NCBI RefSeq assembly: GCF_005405905.1
Contig: NZ_BJHU01000003.1
Span: 124,001-188,000, forward strand
Source of the DNA: Acidovorax sp. NB1
GTDB lineage: Bacteria; Pseudomonadota; Gammaproteobacteria; Burkholderiales; Burkholderiaceae_C
Length of the DNA: 64,000 bases
Direction: 5' to 3'
Shown here: piece by piece, positions 26,251 to 36,404 of the stretch
Layout of the letters: each line of letters opens with the position of its first letter
Position numbering within the stretch: position 1 is the stretch's first letter
The notes under the pieces: model-generated
Database searches by the model: none
Told to the model about the DNA's origin: nothing
What the model saw: only the letters and a program-made list of their open reading frames with translations
Made by a program: the position numbers and the translations under genes

Positions 26251-26973
26251 TCAGGAGGCCGTCTGGCTGGCGGGCTCGCCGGAGGGTGCCGAGAACAGGT
26301 CCAGTATGCGCCAGCCGCGCTGCTGGGCCAGGGCGCGCAGGCGCGGGTCGGGGTTGGTGGCGACGGGGCGGTTCACCTTTTCGAGCAGGGGCACGTCGTT
26401 CATGGAGTCGCTGTAGAACGTGCTGTCCACGTCCGCCCAGCTGAGCTGGCGCGCGGCCAGCCACTGTTCCATGCGCAACACCTTGCCCTCGCGCATGGTG
26501 GGGATGCCGTCGATCTCGCCCGTGTACCAGCCGCGGGCGTCACGCACCAGTTGCACGGCCAGCAGCTGCGGCACGCCCAGCGCCTGGGCGATGGGTGTGG
26601 TCACAAACTCATTGGTGGCGGTGACGATCAGCACCTCGTCACCCGCAGCCTGGTGCTGGCGGATCAGGTCGAGCGCCTGGGGCTTGATGGCGGGTGTGAT
26701 GACCTCGCGCATGAACTGCTGGTGCGCCGCCGCTGCGGCCTCGGGCCCGCGCAGGCGCACGGCCTCGGTCGCAAAGCGCACGTAGTCGTGCACGTTGAGC
26801 GTGCCCGCCTGGTAATGGGCATAGAACTCGTCGTTGCGGCGCGCGAACTCCACCGGGTCGTTCCAGCCGATGCGGATGGTGAACTCGCCCCACTCGTAAT
26901 CGGAGTCGAGCGGCAGCAGCGTGTGGTCCAGGTCAAACAGCGCAAGCCGCAGGCGGCGGGGTTCAGTAGTCAT
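26251..26973 (-). CDS. HAD-superfamily phosphatase, SerB-like (HAD-IB)
   Basis: A 240-residue hydrolase. Motif I is LALFDLDHTLLPLDSDYEW with the Asp nucleophile near residue 14; motif II is VLIVTATNEFVTTPIAQALG; motif III and IV appear as MREGKVLRMEQWL and STFYSDSMNDVPLLEKV. A helical cap lies between motifs I and II. This order matches the IB subfamily that includes phosphoserine and histidinol-phosphate phosphatases. It lies between hda and pcnB, a grouping common in Burkholderiales, which does not fix its substrate. Confidence 0.9.
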   Translation of the reverse strand: MTTEPRRLRLALFDLDHTLLPLDSDYEWGEFTIRIGWNDPVEFARRNDEFYAHYQAGTLNVHDYVRFATEAVRLRGPEAAAAAHQQFMREVITPAIKPQALDLIRQHQAAGDEVLIVTATNEFVTTPIAQALGVPQLLAVQLVRDARGWYTGEIDGIPTMREGKVLRMEQWLAARQLSWADVDSTFYSDSMNDVPLLEKVNRPVATNPDPRLRALAQQRGWRILDLFSAPSGEPASQTAS

Positions 26974-27008
26974 TCAGTGTCACAAAGGGCAAAAAGAGGT
27001 GCGCGGCT

Positions 27009-27713
27009 TCATTCCGATTCGAGCATCGTCTTGAGCAACGGAATCGTGATGGCGCGCTGGGTGCGCAAGGCAAACGCATCGAGCTGGTCCAGCAACTGCA
27101 TCAGGCTGCCCAGGTCGCGCGAGAAGCGGTTGAGCATGTAGTCCATGACTTCGTCGCCCAGGAACACGCCGCGTGCGTCGGCCTCCTGGCGCAGCACCGA
27201 GCGGCGCTCGGCCTCGCCCAGTAGCTGCAGCTGGAACACATGGCCCCAGCCCAGGCGGCTGCGCAGGTCGTCGCGCAGCGGCAGGTCGGCAGGGGGCAGG
27301 TCGCCCGCAGCCAGCACCCAGCGCTGGCTACCGCTGGCCGGGCTGATGGCATTCACGAACCAGTTGAAGGCCGTGGCCTGCTGGGCGGTGTCATACAGGT
27401 GCACATCGTCCATGAGGACGGCGGCCCAGTCTTCGCTGAAATCCGGCGGCTCGGCCACCGAAGGGTCGAGCCAGCCCACGCTGGAGCCCTGCTCGCGCAG
27501 GGCCTGGCGCACGGCCTGGAGCAAATGGGTTTTGCCACTGCCGGGCTCACCCCACAGGTAGGTGGGCACGGGCGACCGGGTGGCCTGACTGCTGCCGTCG
27601 CCTGCAGCCAGGCGCAGGTGCTGCAGGGCGGCCTCGTTGGGGCCTGCAAAAAAACGGGCCAAGGTGGGCCCCGTGGCCAGGCCGATGTCCAGCGCCAGTT
27701 GCTTCATCATCAT
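27009..27713 (-). CDS. hda: DnaA regulatory inactivator Hda
   Basis: A 234-residue AAA+ protein related to the DnaA ATPase region. It begins with MMMKQLALDIG, where the QLxLD clamp-binding motif should contact the DNA polymerase sliding clamp. Walker A is LWGEPGSGKTHLLQAV, Walker B is AVLMDDVHLYD, and a sensor-II region GSLMQLLDQLDAFAL follows. Hda with the clamp stimulates ATP hydrolysis by DnaA to prevent extra initiation. Three consecutive ATG codons lie at 27713, 27710 and 27707; I take the first because GGGGTG lies six bases before it. It heads the hda/HAD/pcnB/folK set. Confidence 0.95.
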   Translation of the reverse strand: MMMKQLALDIGLATGPTLARFFAGPNEAALQHLRLAAGDGSSQATRSPVPTYLWGEPGSGKTHLLQAVRQALREQGSSVGWLDPSVAEPPDFSEDWAAVLMDDVHLYDTAQQATAFNWFVNAISPASGSQRWVLAAGDLPPADLPLRDDLRSRLGWGHVFQLQLLGEAERRSVLRQEADARGVFLGDEVMDYMLNRFSRDLGSLMQLLDQLDAFALRTQRAITIPLLKTMLESE

Positions 27714-27977
27714 GCGCGGCACCCCGGCGGCAGGGGCAGGCCCGTGGCGATCGGTGCGTTAGCGGCAGGCGAGGTAAGGTTCAGCAGCAGCATCACAGGA
27801 GAATGGGAAGAAGGCGCCCGGCCGTGGGTGACTGCGGCAGGTGCGGCGGCAAAGTGGCTCACAGCGCGGGGCGCAACCGGCTCCCTGGGCAGGGGGCTGG
27901 GCGACAATGGCCCCGATTTTAGTCTGGCGCAGGCCCCTTGCCGCCACCACCCCACCCCGCCGCCGATATCCCCCGCC

Positions 27978-29186
27978 ATGGCCCCCACCGCCTCCCCCTC
28001 CAAGCGCCTGCCCGCCGGTATCTGGGCCCTGGGGTTTGTCAGCCTGCTCATGGACATTTCCTCCGAGATGATCCACAGCCTGCTGCCGGTTTTCATGGTC
28101 ACGGCCCTGGGGGTGAGCATGCTCACCGTGGGCCTGATCGAAGGCGCGGCCGAGGCCACGGCCATGGTCCTCAAGGTGTTTTCGGGGGCGCTGAGCGACT
28201 GGTGGGGCAAGCGCAAGCCACTGGCCCTGCTGGGCTAAGGGCTGGGCGCGCTGTCCAAGCCGCTGTTCGCGCTGGCCTCCACGGCGGGCTGGGTGGTCAC
28301 GGCCCGGCTGCTGGACCGGGTGGGCAAGGGCATCCGGGGCGCACCGCGCGATGCGCTGGTGGCCGACCTGGCCCCGCCCGACCAGCGTGGCGCGGCCTTC
28401 GGGCTGCGGCAATCGCTCGATACCGTGGGCGCCTTCCTCGGCCCCTTGCTGGCCATGGGGCTGATGTTGTTGTGGGCCAACGATTTCCGTGCGGTGTTCT
28501 GGGTGGCCGTGATCCCGGCCGCGCTGTGCATCGTGGTGCTGGTGTGCGGCGTGAAGGAGCCGGAACGCCCCGCCGGACAGCCACGCACCAACCCGATCCG
28601 CCGCGAGAACCTGCGCCGCCTGAGCGCGGACTACTGGTGGGTGGTGGCTCTGGGCGCCATCTTCACGCTGGCGCGCTTCAGCGAGGCGTTTCTGGTGCTG
28701 CGCCTGCAACAAGGTGGCCTGCCGCTGGCCCTGACGCCGCTGGCGCTGGTACTCATGAGCCTGGTGTTCTCGCTGGGCGCCTATCCACTGGGCAGGCTTT
28801 CCGACCGGATGAGCGACACCACGCTGCTGGCCGGGGGCCTGGTGGTGCTGATCGCAGCCGATGGCCTGCTGGCCTGGCGCGGCAACGGGACCGTGGCCTG
28901 GCTGGGCATTGCGCTGTGGGGGCTGCACATGGCCATGACGCAAGGGCTGCTGGCCACCATGGTGGCCGCCACGGCGCCAGCCGACCTGCGTGGCACGGCC
29001 TTTGGCATGTTCAACCTGGCCAGCGGCGTGGCGCTGCTGATCGCCAGCGCCCTCGCGGGCCTGCTGTGGGACCAATGGGGCGCCAGCGCCACGTTCATCG
29101 CCGGGGGGCTGTTCAGCACCCTGGCGCTGGCGGGGGTGTTGTGGCGCGCGCGGACCGGCACAGCCCTGCCAAAGCCCCCGCTCTGA
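27978..29186 (+). pseudogene. MFS transporter interrupted by one in-frame TAA
   Basis: The frame from ATG at 27978 to 29186 encodes a 402-residue major-facilitator protein, except that codon 87 (28236-28238) is TAA. The break falls in [19 protein letters not shown], where homologues read Tyr, so a TAC to TAA change is the simplest explanation. Both halves otherwise read as an intact MFS protein, with twelve predicted membrane segments, the loop [20 protein letters not shown], and a second half with [19 protein letters not shown]. It lies between hda (divergent) and purM. It could be a recent pseudogene, a read error, or a readthrough case; the downstream reading frame shows no other decay. 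Confidence 0.85.
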
Positions 29187-29275
29187 CAGGGCTGAGCAGG
29201 CACGCCCGGCCAGCCCCCTTAAAATCCCCGGATTCCAGCCCGCCCGGCGGGCCTACCAGCACCAAAGCACCTCCC

Positions 29276-30319
29276 ATGAGTTCCTCTGCCTCCTCCACCC
29301 CCATCTCCTACAAAGACGCCGGCGTTGACATCGACGCGGGCGACGCGCTGGTCGAGCGCATCAAGCCGCTGGCCAAGAAGACCATGCGCGAAGGCGTGCT
29401 GGCAGGCATCGGCGGCTTTGGCGCGCTGTTTGAAGTGCCCAAGCGCTACCAGGAGCCCGTGCTGGTGTCCGGCACCGACGGCGTGGGCACCAAGCTCAAG
29501 CTGGCGTTTGAATGGAACATGCACGACACCGTGGGCATCGACCTGGTGGCCATGAGCGTGAACGACGTGCTGGTGCAGGGCGCCGAGCCCCTGTTTTTCC
29601 TCGACTACTTTGCCTGCGGCAAGCTGGACGTGGACACGGCCGCTGCCGTGGTCGGAGGCATTGCCAAGGGCTGCGAGCTGTCGGGTTGTGCGCTGATCGG
29701 CGGCGAAACCGCTGAAATGCCCGGCATGTACCCTGCTGGCGAATACGACCTGGCCGGTTTTGCCGTGGGCGCGGTCGAAAAGTCCAAGATCCTGACCGGC
29801 AAGGACGTGAAGCCCGGCGACGTGGTGCTGGGCCTGGCCTCGGCCGGCGTGCATTCCAACGGTTTCAGCCTGGTGCGCAAGTGCATCGACCGCGCAGGCG
29901 ACAGCGCACCCGCCACGCTGGACGGCAAGCCCTTCAAGCAGGCCATCATGGAACCCACCCGCCTGTATGTGAAGAACGTGCTGGCCGCGCTGGCCGCCCA
30001 CCCCATCAAGGCGCTGGCCCACATCACCGGTGGCGGCCTACTCGAAAACATCCCCCGTGTGCTGCCCGAAGGCACGGCCGCCCACCTGAAGAAGGGCAGC
30101 TGGCCCCAGACCGAGCTGTTTGCCTGGCTGCAGAAGACCGCTGGCATCGACGACATCGAGATGAACCGCACCTTCAACAACGGCATCGGCATGGTGGTGG
30201 TGGTGGATGCGGCCCACGCAGACGCCACGGCCACCACGCTGCGCGCTGCAGGCGAGCAGGTCTACACCCTTGGTGCGATTGCAGCACGCGGCGATGGCGC
30301 CGCCGTGGTGGTCGCCTGA
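29276..30319 (+). CDS. purM: Phosphoribosylformylglycinamidine cyclo-ligase (AIR synthetase)
   Basis: A 347-residue purine-synthesis enzyme that closes the imidazole ring using ATP. Visible signatures are [15 protein letters not shown] (ATP loop), [33 protein letters not shown] and [16 protein letters not shown]. The length and domain order (A1 at 1-170, A2 at 175-345) are usual. ATG at 29276 begins [16 protein letters not shown]. It lies opposite the hda/pcnB/folK series, a conserved arrangement in Burkholderiales, with the broken MFS gene between them. Confidence 0.97.
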   Translation: MSSSASSTPISYKDAGVDIDAGDALVERIKPLAKKTMREGVLAGIGGFGALFEVPKRYQEPVLVSGTDGVGTKLKLAFEWNMHDTVGIDLVAMSVNDVLVQGAEPLFFLDYFACGKLDVDTAAAVVGGIAKGCELSGCALIGGETAEMPGMYPAGEYDLAGFAVGAVEKSKILTGKDVKPGDVVLGLASAGVHSNGFSLVRKCIDRAGDSAPATLDGKPFKQAIMEPTRLYVKNVLAALAAHPIKALAHITGGGLLENIPRVLPEGTAAHLKKGSWPQTELFAWLQKTAGIDDIEMNRTFNNGIGMVVVVDAAHADATATTLRAAGEQVYTLGAIAARGDGAAVVVA

Positions 30320-30426
30320 AGGCCCTCGCCCCCGTCCCGCCACGGCCAGCCGCGCGCTGGCTTGTGCGCGCCACTTGTGCTTTGGATTGTGTTCGCCCCA
30401 CCCGACCGTTCCTGAGGTGACTGCGC

Positions 30427-31572
30427 ATGGCAACGCGTCCCACCCTTCCCGCCTTGCCGCCTGCGGCAACCCCCACCCCGCCCGTTACCGTGGGCGGGGG
30501 GAACCCTTCTGCGGACTTTGACGCGGCCACGCCCGCACGCCCCGCCACCCGGGGCGTCATGGTTGCCAGTTACCTGCTGATGGCAGGCGTGCTGCTGCTG
30601 GTGATGTGGCGCGGCCTGCTGCCCGGCCTGCTGTGCGTGTGCCTGGGTTTTCTGCTCACCCGGGCGCTCACGCGATGGTTTGGCGCCCTGGCTGCGCGCG
30701 CGTTGCGCCAACCGTCGGCCACCCCCCGCAACCTGCACCTGGCCCAGATCGCCGCAGCCGCGCTGGTGATGCTGCTGCCCCTGGTGCTGCTGGGCGTGGG
30801 GCTGACACATTCGCGCGGCTACCTGGTAGCAGCGCCGCACCAGTACCAGGAACTGCTCAACTACATGGCCCGCACGGTGCTGGAGCTGCGGCTGAAACTG
30901 CCACCCGACATGGCCAGCCACCTGCCCGACGGAGCCGTCGAGTTGCAACGCGTGATAGCCAACTACCTGGGCGCCAAGGCGGGCGCGCTGGCCATGGCCG
31001 GGCGCGCCTGGCTGGCCGGGGTGCTGTTTGCCTATGTGGGACTGCTGATCGGCGCCCTGGCCGCCGTGCGCCCCCTGGGCAGCACCCTGGGCCCGCTGGC
31101 CGATCAGCTGCGGCAGCGCATCACCCTGTTCGGCGAGGCTTTCCGCCAGATCGTGGCGGCGCAGTTCTGGATCGCGGCGTTCAACACCCTGCTCACCGCC
31201 CTGTTCCTGCTGTTCGTGCTGCCGCTGTGGGGCATGGAGCTGCCCTACACGCCGGTGCTCATCACCTTCACCTTTGTCGCCGGGCTGGTGCCCATTGTGG
31301 GCAACCTGGTGTGCAACGTGGTGCTCACCATCGTGGGGCTGTCGGTGTCGCCGCTGGCGGCTGCGGCCTGCCTGGGCTTTCTGATCCTGATCCACAAGGC
31401 TGAATACGTGATCAACGCCAAGGTGGTAGGCCGCCGCACGCAGATGGGTGTGTGGGAGCTTTTAAGCGTGATGTTTGTGGCCGAAGCCGTGTTCGGCCCT
31501 GCCGGGCTGGTGGCAGCGCCGCTGTTCTACGCCTACCTCAAGAAGGAACTGGTGGCGGCGCGGCTGGTATAG
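30427..31572 (+). CDS. AI-2E family transporter (PerM/TqsA-like)
   Basis: A 381-residue membrane protein with about eight segments. Typical wording is VPIVGNLVCNVVLTIVGLS near residue 290, INAKVVGRRTQMGVWELL near 335, and FGPAGLVAAPLFYAYLKKEL at the end. The N-terminal 40 residues are a Pro/Ala-rich cytoplasmic extension. Family members export autoinducer-2 or act as sodium-proton exchangers; which applies here is not visible. It follows purM by about 105 bases and often neighbours hda/purM in related genomes. Confidence 0.88.
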   Translation: MATRPTLPALPPAATPTPPVTVGGGNPSADFDAATPARPATRGVMVASYLLMAGVLLLVMWRGLLPGLLCVCLGFLLTRALTRWFGALAARALRQPSATPRNLHLAQIAAAALVMLLPLVLLGVGLTHSRGYLVAAPHQYQELLNYMARTVLELRLKLPPDMASHLPDGAVELQRVIANYLGAKAGALAMAGRAWLAGVLFAYVGLLIGALAAVRPLGSTLGPLADQLRQRITLFGEAFRQIVAAQFWIAAFNTLLTALFLLFVLPLWGMELPYTPVLITFTFVAGLVPIVGNLVCNVVLTIVGLSVSPLAAAACLGFLILIHKAEYVINAKVVGRRTQMGVWELLSVMFVAEAVFGPAGLVAAPLFYAYLKKELVAARLV

Positions 31573-31796
31573 CGCCCCTGCGCAGGGCTCGGCTCTTCAG
31601 CGCCCAACCGATTGGCACCGGCCCGCACCGGCCTGCCTTCTCTCCACTCCTCCACCGCCGCCCTCTGCTGCCCATGCGGGTTATTGCCCTGCCGCCCACC
31701 GGGTGGCGGCAGTAACCTGCCACGCAGGGCTTTTCCCTGTTGCGGGGATGCTGCCCCGCACAGCCTACCCACCCACCCCATTTCAGGAGGCTCCCC

Positions 31797-33398
31797 ATGA
31801 CCACCGCACGCAAGCTGGCCCTGTTGGTGCTGAGCGCTGTCCTTGGCATCGCCGTGTTGACCACCTGGTTTCTGGTGTCCGAACGCCAGCTGATTCTTGA
31901 AGAGCGCCAGACCGGCGTGCGCCAGGTGGTCGAGTCCGCGCACGGCATTGCCACCCATTTCCACGACCTCAGCACCAAGGGTGGCATGCCTGACGACGAA
32001 GCCCGCAAGCGTGCTGCGGCGGCCATCCAGGCCGTGCGCTACAGCGGCAACGAATATGTGTGGATCAACGACATGCACCCACGCATGGTGATGCACCCCG
32101 TCCGCCCCGAACTCAACGGGCAGGATCTCACCGCCAACAAGGACCCCAACGGCAAGCAGCTGTTTGTCGAGTTCGTGCGCACCGTGCAGGCCAGCGGTGC
32201 GGGCTTTGTGCCTTACCTGTGGCCCAAGGCGGGCAGTGATACGCCGGTGGAGAAGACCTCGTACGTGAAAGGCTTTGCGCCCTGGGGCTGGGTGATCGGC
32301 TCGGGTGTGTACATCGACACCGTGGACTCGGCCATCTGGCAGCGCGCCACCCGGTTCGGCCTGCTGGCGCTGCTGCTGGGCGCTGCGCTGCTGGTCATCG
32401 GCACGCTGATCTCGCGCAACCTGATCCGGCAGCTGGGCGGCGAGCCCGGTTATGCGCGCAGCATTGCCCGCAGCATCTCCGAAGGCAACCTGTCGGTGCC
32501 CGTGGCCACGCGTGCGGGCGACCACTCCAGCCTGATGCTCGACATGCAGGCCATGCAGGGCAGCCTGCACCGCATCGTGCAGAAGGTGCGCAATGGCACC
32601 GAACACATCGCCAGCGCCTCGCAGCAGATCGCAGCGGGCAACCACGACCTGTCGGCACGCACCGAATCCCAGGCGAGCGCGCTGGAGCAGACCGCCGCCT
32701 CGATGGAGGAGATGACCTCCAACGTCAAGCAGAACGCCGACAACGCCCGCCAGGCCAGCGCCCTGGCGCAGTCGGCCTCCGAGGTGGCCCGCAAGGGCGG
32801 CGCGGTGGTCGAGCAGGTGGTGCAGACCATGGGCTCCATCGATGCGTCCTCGCGCAAGGTGTCCGACATCACCGGGGTGATCGAAGGCATTGCGTTCCAG
32901 ACCAACATCCTCGCGCTGAACGCCGCCGTGGAGGCCGCGCGCGCAGGCGAGCAGGGCCGGGGTTTTGCCGTAGTGGCCAGCGAGGTGCGCAGCCTGGCCC
33001 AGCGCTCGTCTGCAGCGGCCAAGGAGATCAAGGCGCTGATCGGCAACTCGGCCGAGCAGGTGAAGGCCGGTGCCGACCTGGCCCAGCAGGCGGGCAGCAC
33101 CATGCAGGAGGTGGTGAACAGCGTGCAGCGGGTGTCGGCCGTGATCGAGGAGATCAGCCAGGCCAGCCGCGAGCAGACCGACGGCATCGAGCAGATCAAC
33201 GAGGCCATCGCCCAGATGGACCAGGGCACCCAGCAGAACGCCGCCCTGGTGGAGCAGGCCACCGCCGCTGCGGCCGCGCTGCAGCAGCAGGCCCACGAGC
33301 TGAACCAGGTGGTGGCGGCCTTCCGGCTGCACGGGGGTGGGCAGGACGGGGCCCCGGCGGCCTTGCCCGCCGCAGCCGCGCCGCGCCAGCTGCGCTGA
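31797..33398 (+). CDS. Methyl-accepting chemotaxis protein with single Cache sensor
   Basis: A 533-residue chemoreceptor. The first membrane helix is about residues 8-27 ([19 protein letters not shown]). The periplasmic domain is a single Cache type with [15 protein letters not shown] and [18 protein letters not shown], a form that often binds small organic acids. The second helix is about 188-208, then HAMP and the signalling hairpin with [17 protein letters not shown]. The C-terminus is Ala/Pro-rich and lacks a pentapeptide tether. AGGAGG precedes ATG at 31797 by six bases. It stands alone, as the receptor at 793 does. Confidence 0.94.
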   Translation: MTTARKLALLVLSAVLGIAVLTTWFLVSERQLILEERQTGVRQVVESAHGIATHFHDLSTKGGMPDDEARKRAAAAIQAVRYSGNEYVWINDMHPRMVMHPVRPELNGQDLTANKDPNGKQLFVEFVRTVQASGAGFVPYLWPKAGSDTPVEKTSYVKGFAPWGWVIGSGVYIDTVDSAIWQRATRFGLLALLLGAALLVIGTLISRNLIRQLGGEPGYARSIARSISEGNLSVPVATRAGDHSSLMLDMQAMQGSLHRIVQKVRNGTEHIASASQQIAAGNHDLSARTESQASALEQTAASMEEMTSNVKQNADNARQASALAQSASEVARKGGAVVEQVVQTMGSIDASSRKVSDITGVIEGIAFQTNILALNAAVEAARAGEQGRGFAVVASEVRSLAQRSSAAAKEIKALIGNSAEQVKAGADLAQQAGSTMQEVVNSVQRVSAVIEEISQASREQTDGIEQINEAIAQMDQGTQQNAALVEQATAAAAALQQQAHELNQVVAAFRLHGGGQDGAPAALPAAAAPRQLR

Positions 33399-33550
33399 CG
33401 GGCGGGTGGGCGGAGGACGGGCACCGCATCAGAAAGCACACCACAAAAGATGGCCTAAACTGATCGAAACCTGTCCCGGAAGAATCGGATAAAAGGGCTC
33501 TTCGGCGCGAGGATAGAGGCTTCCAACCACCCCTCTCCACAGAGCCTCGC

Positions 33551-34111
33551 ATGAAAACCTGTCTGATTGTGATTGATGTCCAGGAATCCTTCCGCCACCG
33601 CCCTTTCTTCACCGAGCGCGACCTGCCCGCCTACCTGCAGGCCCAGAACGCACTGATCGAAGGCTGCGTCGCCCAGAGCATCCCGGTGCTGCGCGTGTTC
33701 CACAGCGACGGCCCCGAAGTGGCCGAGAACCCGTTCTCGCAGGCCTCGGGCCAGGTGCGTGCCCTGGAGGGCCTGGCGCCCTTCGACGCAGCCGCCACCT
33801 TCACCAAGTCGCGCCACAGCGCGCTGGTGGGCACGGGGCTGGATGTGTGGCTCACACGCCATGGCGTCCAGCGCCTCATCATCAGCGGCATCCGCACCGA
33901 ACAATGCTGCGAAACCACCACGCGCCACGCGTCCGACCTGGGCTGGGCCGTGGACTACGTGACCGACGCCACCCATACCTGGGACATGGTGCAGCCCGAC
34001 GGCCAGGTGCTGGCAGCCGCCGACATCAAGACCCGCACTGCCACCGTGCTGCAGGGCCGTTTTGCCACGCTGTGCACCGTGCAGCAGGCGCTGGACCGGG
34101 CGGCCGCATGA
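33551..34111 (+). CDS. Isochorismatase-like cysteine hydrolase
   Basis: A 186-residue hydrolase with the isochorismatase fold. The catalytic triad is visible as Asp9 (LIVIDVQESF), Lys86 (TFTKSRHSAL) and Cys119 (GIRTEQCCETT), with the cis-peptide pattern before the Cys. Known members act on nicotinamide, N-carbamoyl amino acids or isochorismate; the substrate here is unknown. Its stop TGA overlaps the ATG of the next gene, so translation is coupled. The DJ-1 and GlxA-type genes that follow form a set with it. Confidence 0.92.
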   Translation: MKTCLIVIDVQESFRHRPFFTERDLPAYLQAQNALIEGCVAQSIPVLRVFHSDGPEVAENPFSQASGQVRALEGLAPFDAAATFTKSRHSALVGTGLDVWLTRHGVQRLIISGIRTEQCCETTTRHASDLGWAVDYVTDATHTWDMVQPDGQVLAAADIKTRTATVLQGRFATLCTVQQALDRAAA

Positions 34112-34785
34112 GCGCCGCGCCGGGCCGCCCCAAGCAAGCTCGCACCGCAGGCGAAGCCGAAGGCACAACAGTGAGCGCCGCACCGTTACAGGTCGCCATC
34201 CTGGTGTTTGACGATGTGGAGGCCCTGGACCTGGGCGGGCCCTACGAGGTCTTCACCACCGCCAGCCGCATGCACCAGCGCCAACACCCCGGCGCCCCCG
34301 CACCGTTTGTGGTGCAGTGTGTGGCCCGTAGCATGGCCCCGGTGCGCGCCCGCGCGGGCCTGCGCGTGTTGCCCGATGCGGACTTTGCCAGCGCCACCGT
34401 GCCCGATGTGCTCATCGTGCCCGGCGGCGTGGTCGATGCAGCAGCCGCCTGCCCCGACACCCGCGCCTGGGTGGCCCAGGCGGCCGGGGCCGCGCAGATC
34501 ACGGCCTCGGTGTGCACGGGGGCGTTCATCCTGGCGGCCGCCGGTGTGCTGGCCGAAGGCGCTGCGACAACCCACTGGGAAGACATTGCCGACCTGCGCA
34601 CGCAGTTTCCGGCACTCGACGTGCAAGAGAATCTGCGCTGGGTGGACCGGGGCGCGCTGGTCACATCCGCTGGCATCAGCGCGGGCATCGACATGAGCCT
34701 GCACCTGGTCACCCGGCTGCTGGGCGCAACGCTGTCCGAGCGCACGGCCCGCCAGATGGACACGCCCTGGAACCCCCAGCCATGA
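34108..34785 (+). CDS. DJ-1/PfpI-family protein
   Basis: A 225-residue protein of the DJ-1/PfpI superfamily. The core starts at about residue 25 (VAILVFDDVEALDLGGPYEV), and the reactive Cys is in ITASVCTGAFILAAAGVLA followed by ATTHWEDIADLR. The pattern matches the isonitrile hydratase/InhA branch rather than proteases. The first 20 residues form an Ala/Arg-rich extension; a GTG at 34171 is another possible start. ATG at 34108 overlaps the stop of the upstream hydrolase gene (ATGA). Confidence 0.88.
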   Translation: MSAAPGRPKQARTAGEAEGTTVSAAPLQVAILVFDDVEALDLGGPYEVFTTASRMHQRQHPGAPAPFVVQCVARSMAPVRARAGLRVLPDADFASATVPDVLIVPGGVVDAAAACPDTRAWVAQAAGAAQITASVCTGAFILAAAGVLAEGAATTHWEDIADLRTQFPALDVQENLRWVDRGALVTSAGISAGIDMSLHLVTRLLGATLSERTARQMDTPWNPQP

Positions 34786-34819
34786 CACGCTTCCTGGCCC
34801 TGCTTCACTGACACCCCCT

Positions 34820-35821
34820 ATGCAGAACCCGGCCCCTTCTCCCATCCACGTCTATTTCGCCCTGCTGCCGGGCAGCCTGGTGCTGGACTGGGCGGGCCCG
34901 GCCGAGGCGCTGCGCATCGCCAACCAGGCACTGGCCAGACAAGGCCAGCCCGAGCGGTTTGTGCAGCACTTCGTGAGCCCCACGCCCCAGTCCGTGACCT
35001 CGGTGGGTGCGGTGCTGGCGGGGCTGGAGCCTTTGCCCGCCACCCTGCCCACCCCCGCCTGGGTGGTGCTGGTGGGCCTGGCCGGGCAACACATCGCGGT
35101 GGACGGCGACGAGGCGCGCGCGCTGCTGCACTGGCTACGCGGGCTGCGGCCCGTAGCGGGGCAGCTGGAGCTGATCACCGTGTGTGCGGGCTCGGTGCTG
35201 GCCGCCCACGCAGGCCTGCTGACCGGCCGCCGCGCCACCACCCACCACCAGCACCTGGACGAACTGGCCGCCGTGGACCCGCGCTGCGACGTGGTCGCCA
35301 ACCGCGTGTTTGTGGCCGATGGCGCCGTGTACAGCAGCGCGGGCGTGACCACGGGCATCGACCTGCTACTACACCGCATCTCCGACACCTGCGGCCCCGC
35401 ACTGGCGGCCCAGGTGGCGCAGGCGATGGTGGTGGCGCTGCGCCGGGGGCCCAACGACCCGGAGTTTTCGCCCTTTCTGCACCACCGCAACCACCTGCAC
35501 CCCGCCCTGCACCGCGTGCAGGATGCAGTGGGCCAGCAGCCCCAGGCCGACTGGAGCGTGCCGCAGATGGCCGAGGTGGCACACACCTCGCCGCGCCACC
35601 TCACGCGCTTGTTTCTGGAACACGCGGGCATCGCACCGCTGCAGTACCTGCGCCGCATCCGCCTGGCCACGGCCGAGGCCGCGCTGCGCTCAGGCCAGAA
35701 CGTGACGCAGGCGGCGCTGATGGCGGGGTTCAGCTCTGACACACAACTGCGCCGCGCCTGGCACCAGTTCGGGCGGGGCGGCACGCCGTCGCAGGGGGCG
35801 GCCCAGGGCCACGCCCACTGA
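34820..35821 (+). CDS. GlxA-type AraC-family transcriptional regulator
   Basis: A 333-residue regulator with an N-terminal DJ-1-like sensor domain (residues 10-190; VCAGSVLAAHAGLLTGRRAT) and a C-terminal AraC double helix-turn-helix (SVPQMAEVAHTSPRHLTRLF, then GFSSDTQLRRAWHQFG). It belongs to the GATase1-AraC group. It lies just after the hydrolase and DJ-1 genes, which are the likely targets. The C-terminal end (GTPSQGAAQGHAH) is less conserved. Confidence 0.9.
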   Translation: MQNPAPSPIHVYFALLPGSLVLDWAGPAEALRIANQALARQGQPERFVQHFVSPTPQSVTSVGAVLAGLEPLPATLPTPAWVVLVGLAGQHIAVDGDEARALLHWLRGLRPVAGQLELITVCAGSVLAAHAGLLTGRRATTHHQHLDELAAVDPRCDVVANRVFVADGAVYSSAGVTTGIDLLLHRISDTCGPALAAQVAQAMVVALRRGPNDPEFSPFLHHRNHLHPALHRVQDAVGQQPQADWSVPQMAEVAHTSPRHLTRLFLEHAGIAPLQYLRRIRLATAEAALRSGQNVTQAALMAGFSSDTQLRRAWHQFGRGGTPSQGAAQGHAH

Positions 35822-35896
35822 ACAGGCCTCTGGGGTGAGGGGACCGCCTTCGCCGCCCCCACAATGGGCGCCCATTGCGACTGCCCCGACACCGCC

Positions 35897-36404
35897 ATGA
35901 AAGAGCCCCCGCGCCCCGCCCACGAGGACGACCGCCTGCAGGCCCTGCGCCAGTTGCTGATCCTCGACACCCCTCCCGAAGAACAGTTTGACCGGCTTAC
36001 GGCGTTTGCCGCGCAAGAGTTCGACATGCCCATCGTGCTGCTGTCGCTCATTGACGAAAAGCGGCAATGGTTCAAGTCGCGCCACGGGCTGGATGTGTGC
36101 GAGACGGCTCGTGGCATCTCGTTCTGCGGCCATGCCATCCTGCACGACGACACCATGGTGGTGCCCGATGCAGCGCTGGACGAGCGGTTTGCCGACAACC
36201 CGCTGGTGACCGGCGACCCGCACATCCAGTTCTATGCCGGGGCGCCGCTCAAGATGCCGGGGGGGGCAGAACATCGGCACGCTGTGTCTCATCGACCGCA
36301 CCCCGCGCCAGCTCGACGCCATCGACCTGGCCATCCTGGCCTCGCTGCGCGACCTGGCCGTGGAGGAACTGGTGCGCCGCGCCAGCGGGGAGCCCGCCGC
36401 ATGA
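35897..36404 (+). pseudogene. GAF-domain protein with frameshift in a run of eight G
   Basis: From ATG at 35897 the frame encodes a GAF domain of the common stand-alone type: LILDTPPEEQFDRLTAFA, SLIDEKRQWFKSRHGLD, RGISFCGHAIL, FADNPLVTGDPH and FYAGAPLKMP. At 36259-36266 there are eight G. With seven, the reading continues as GGQNIGTLCLIDRTPRQLD and ends at TGA 36402-36404, overlapping the next ATG. With eight, the frame shifts and runs on into the next gene by chance. The first 120 residues are therefore intact and the last 50 are lost. A read error in the homopolymer cannot be excluded. Confidence 0.85.

Noticed and set aside
27938..30319. A 793-codon frame running through the MFS gene and purM
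   Set aside because: Only the purM part is coding in this frame; the first half is a Pro/Gly/Arg-rich frame shadow of the MFS gene.
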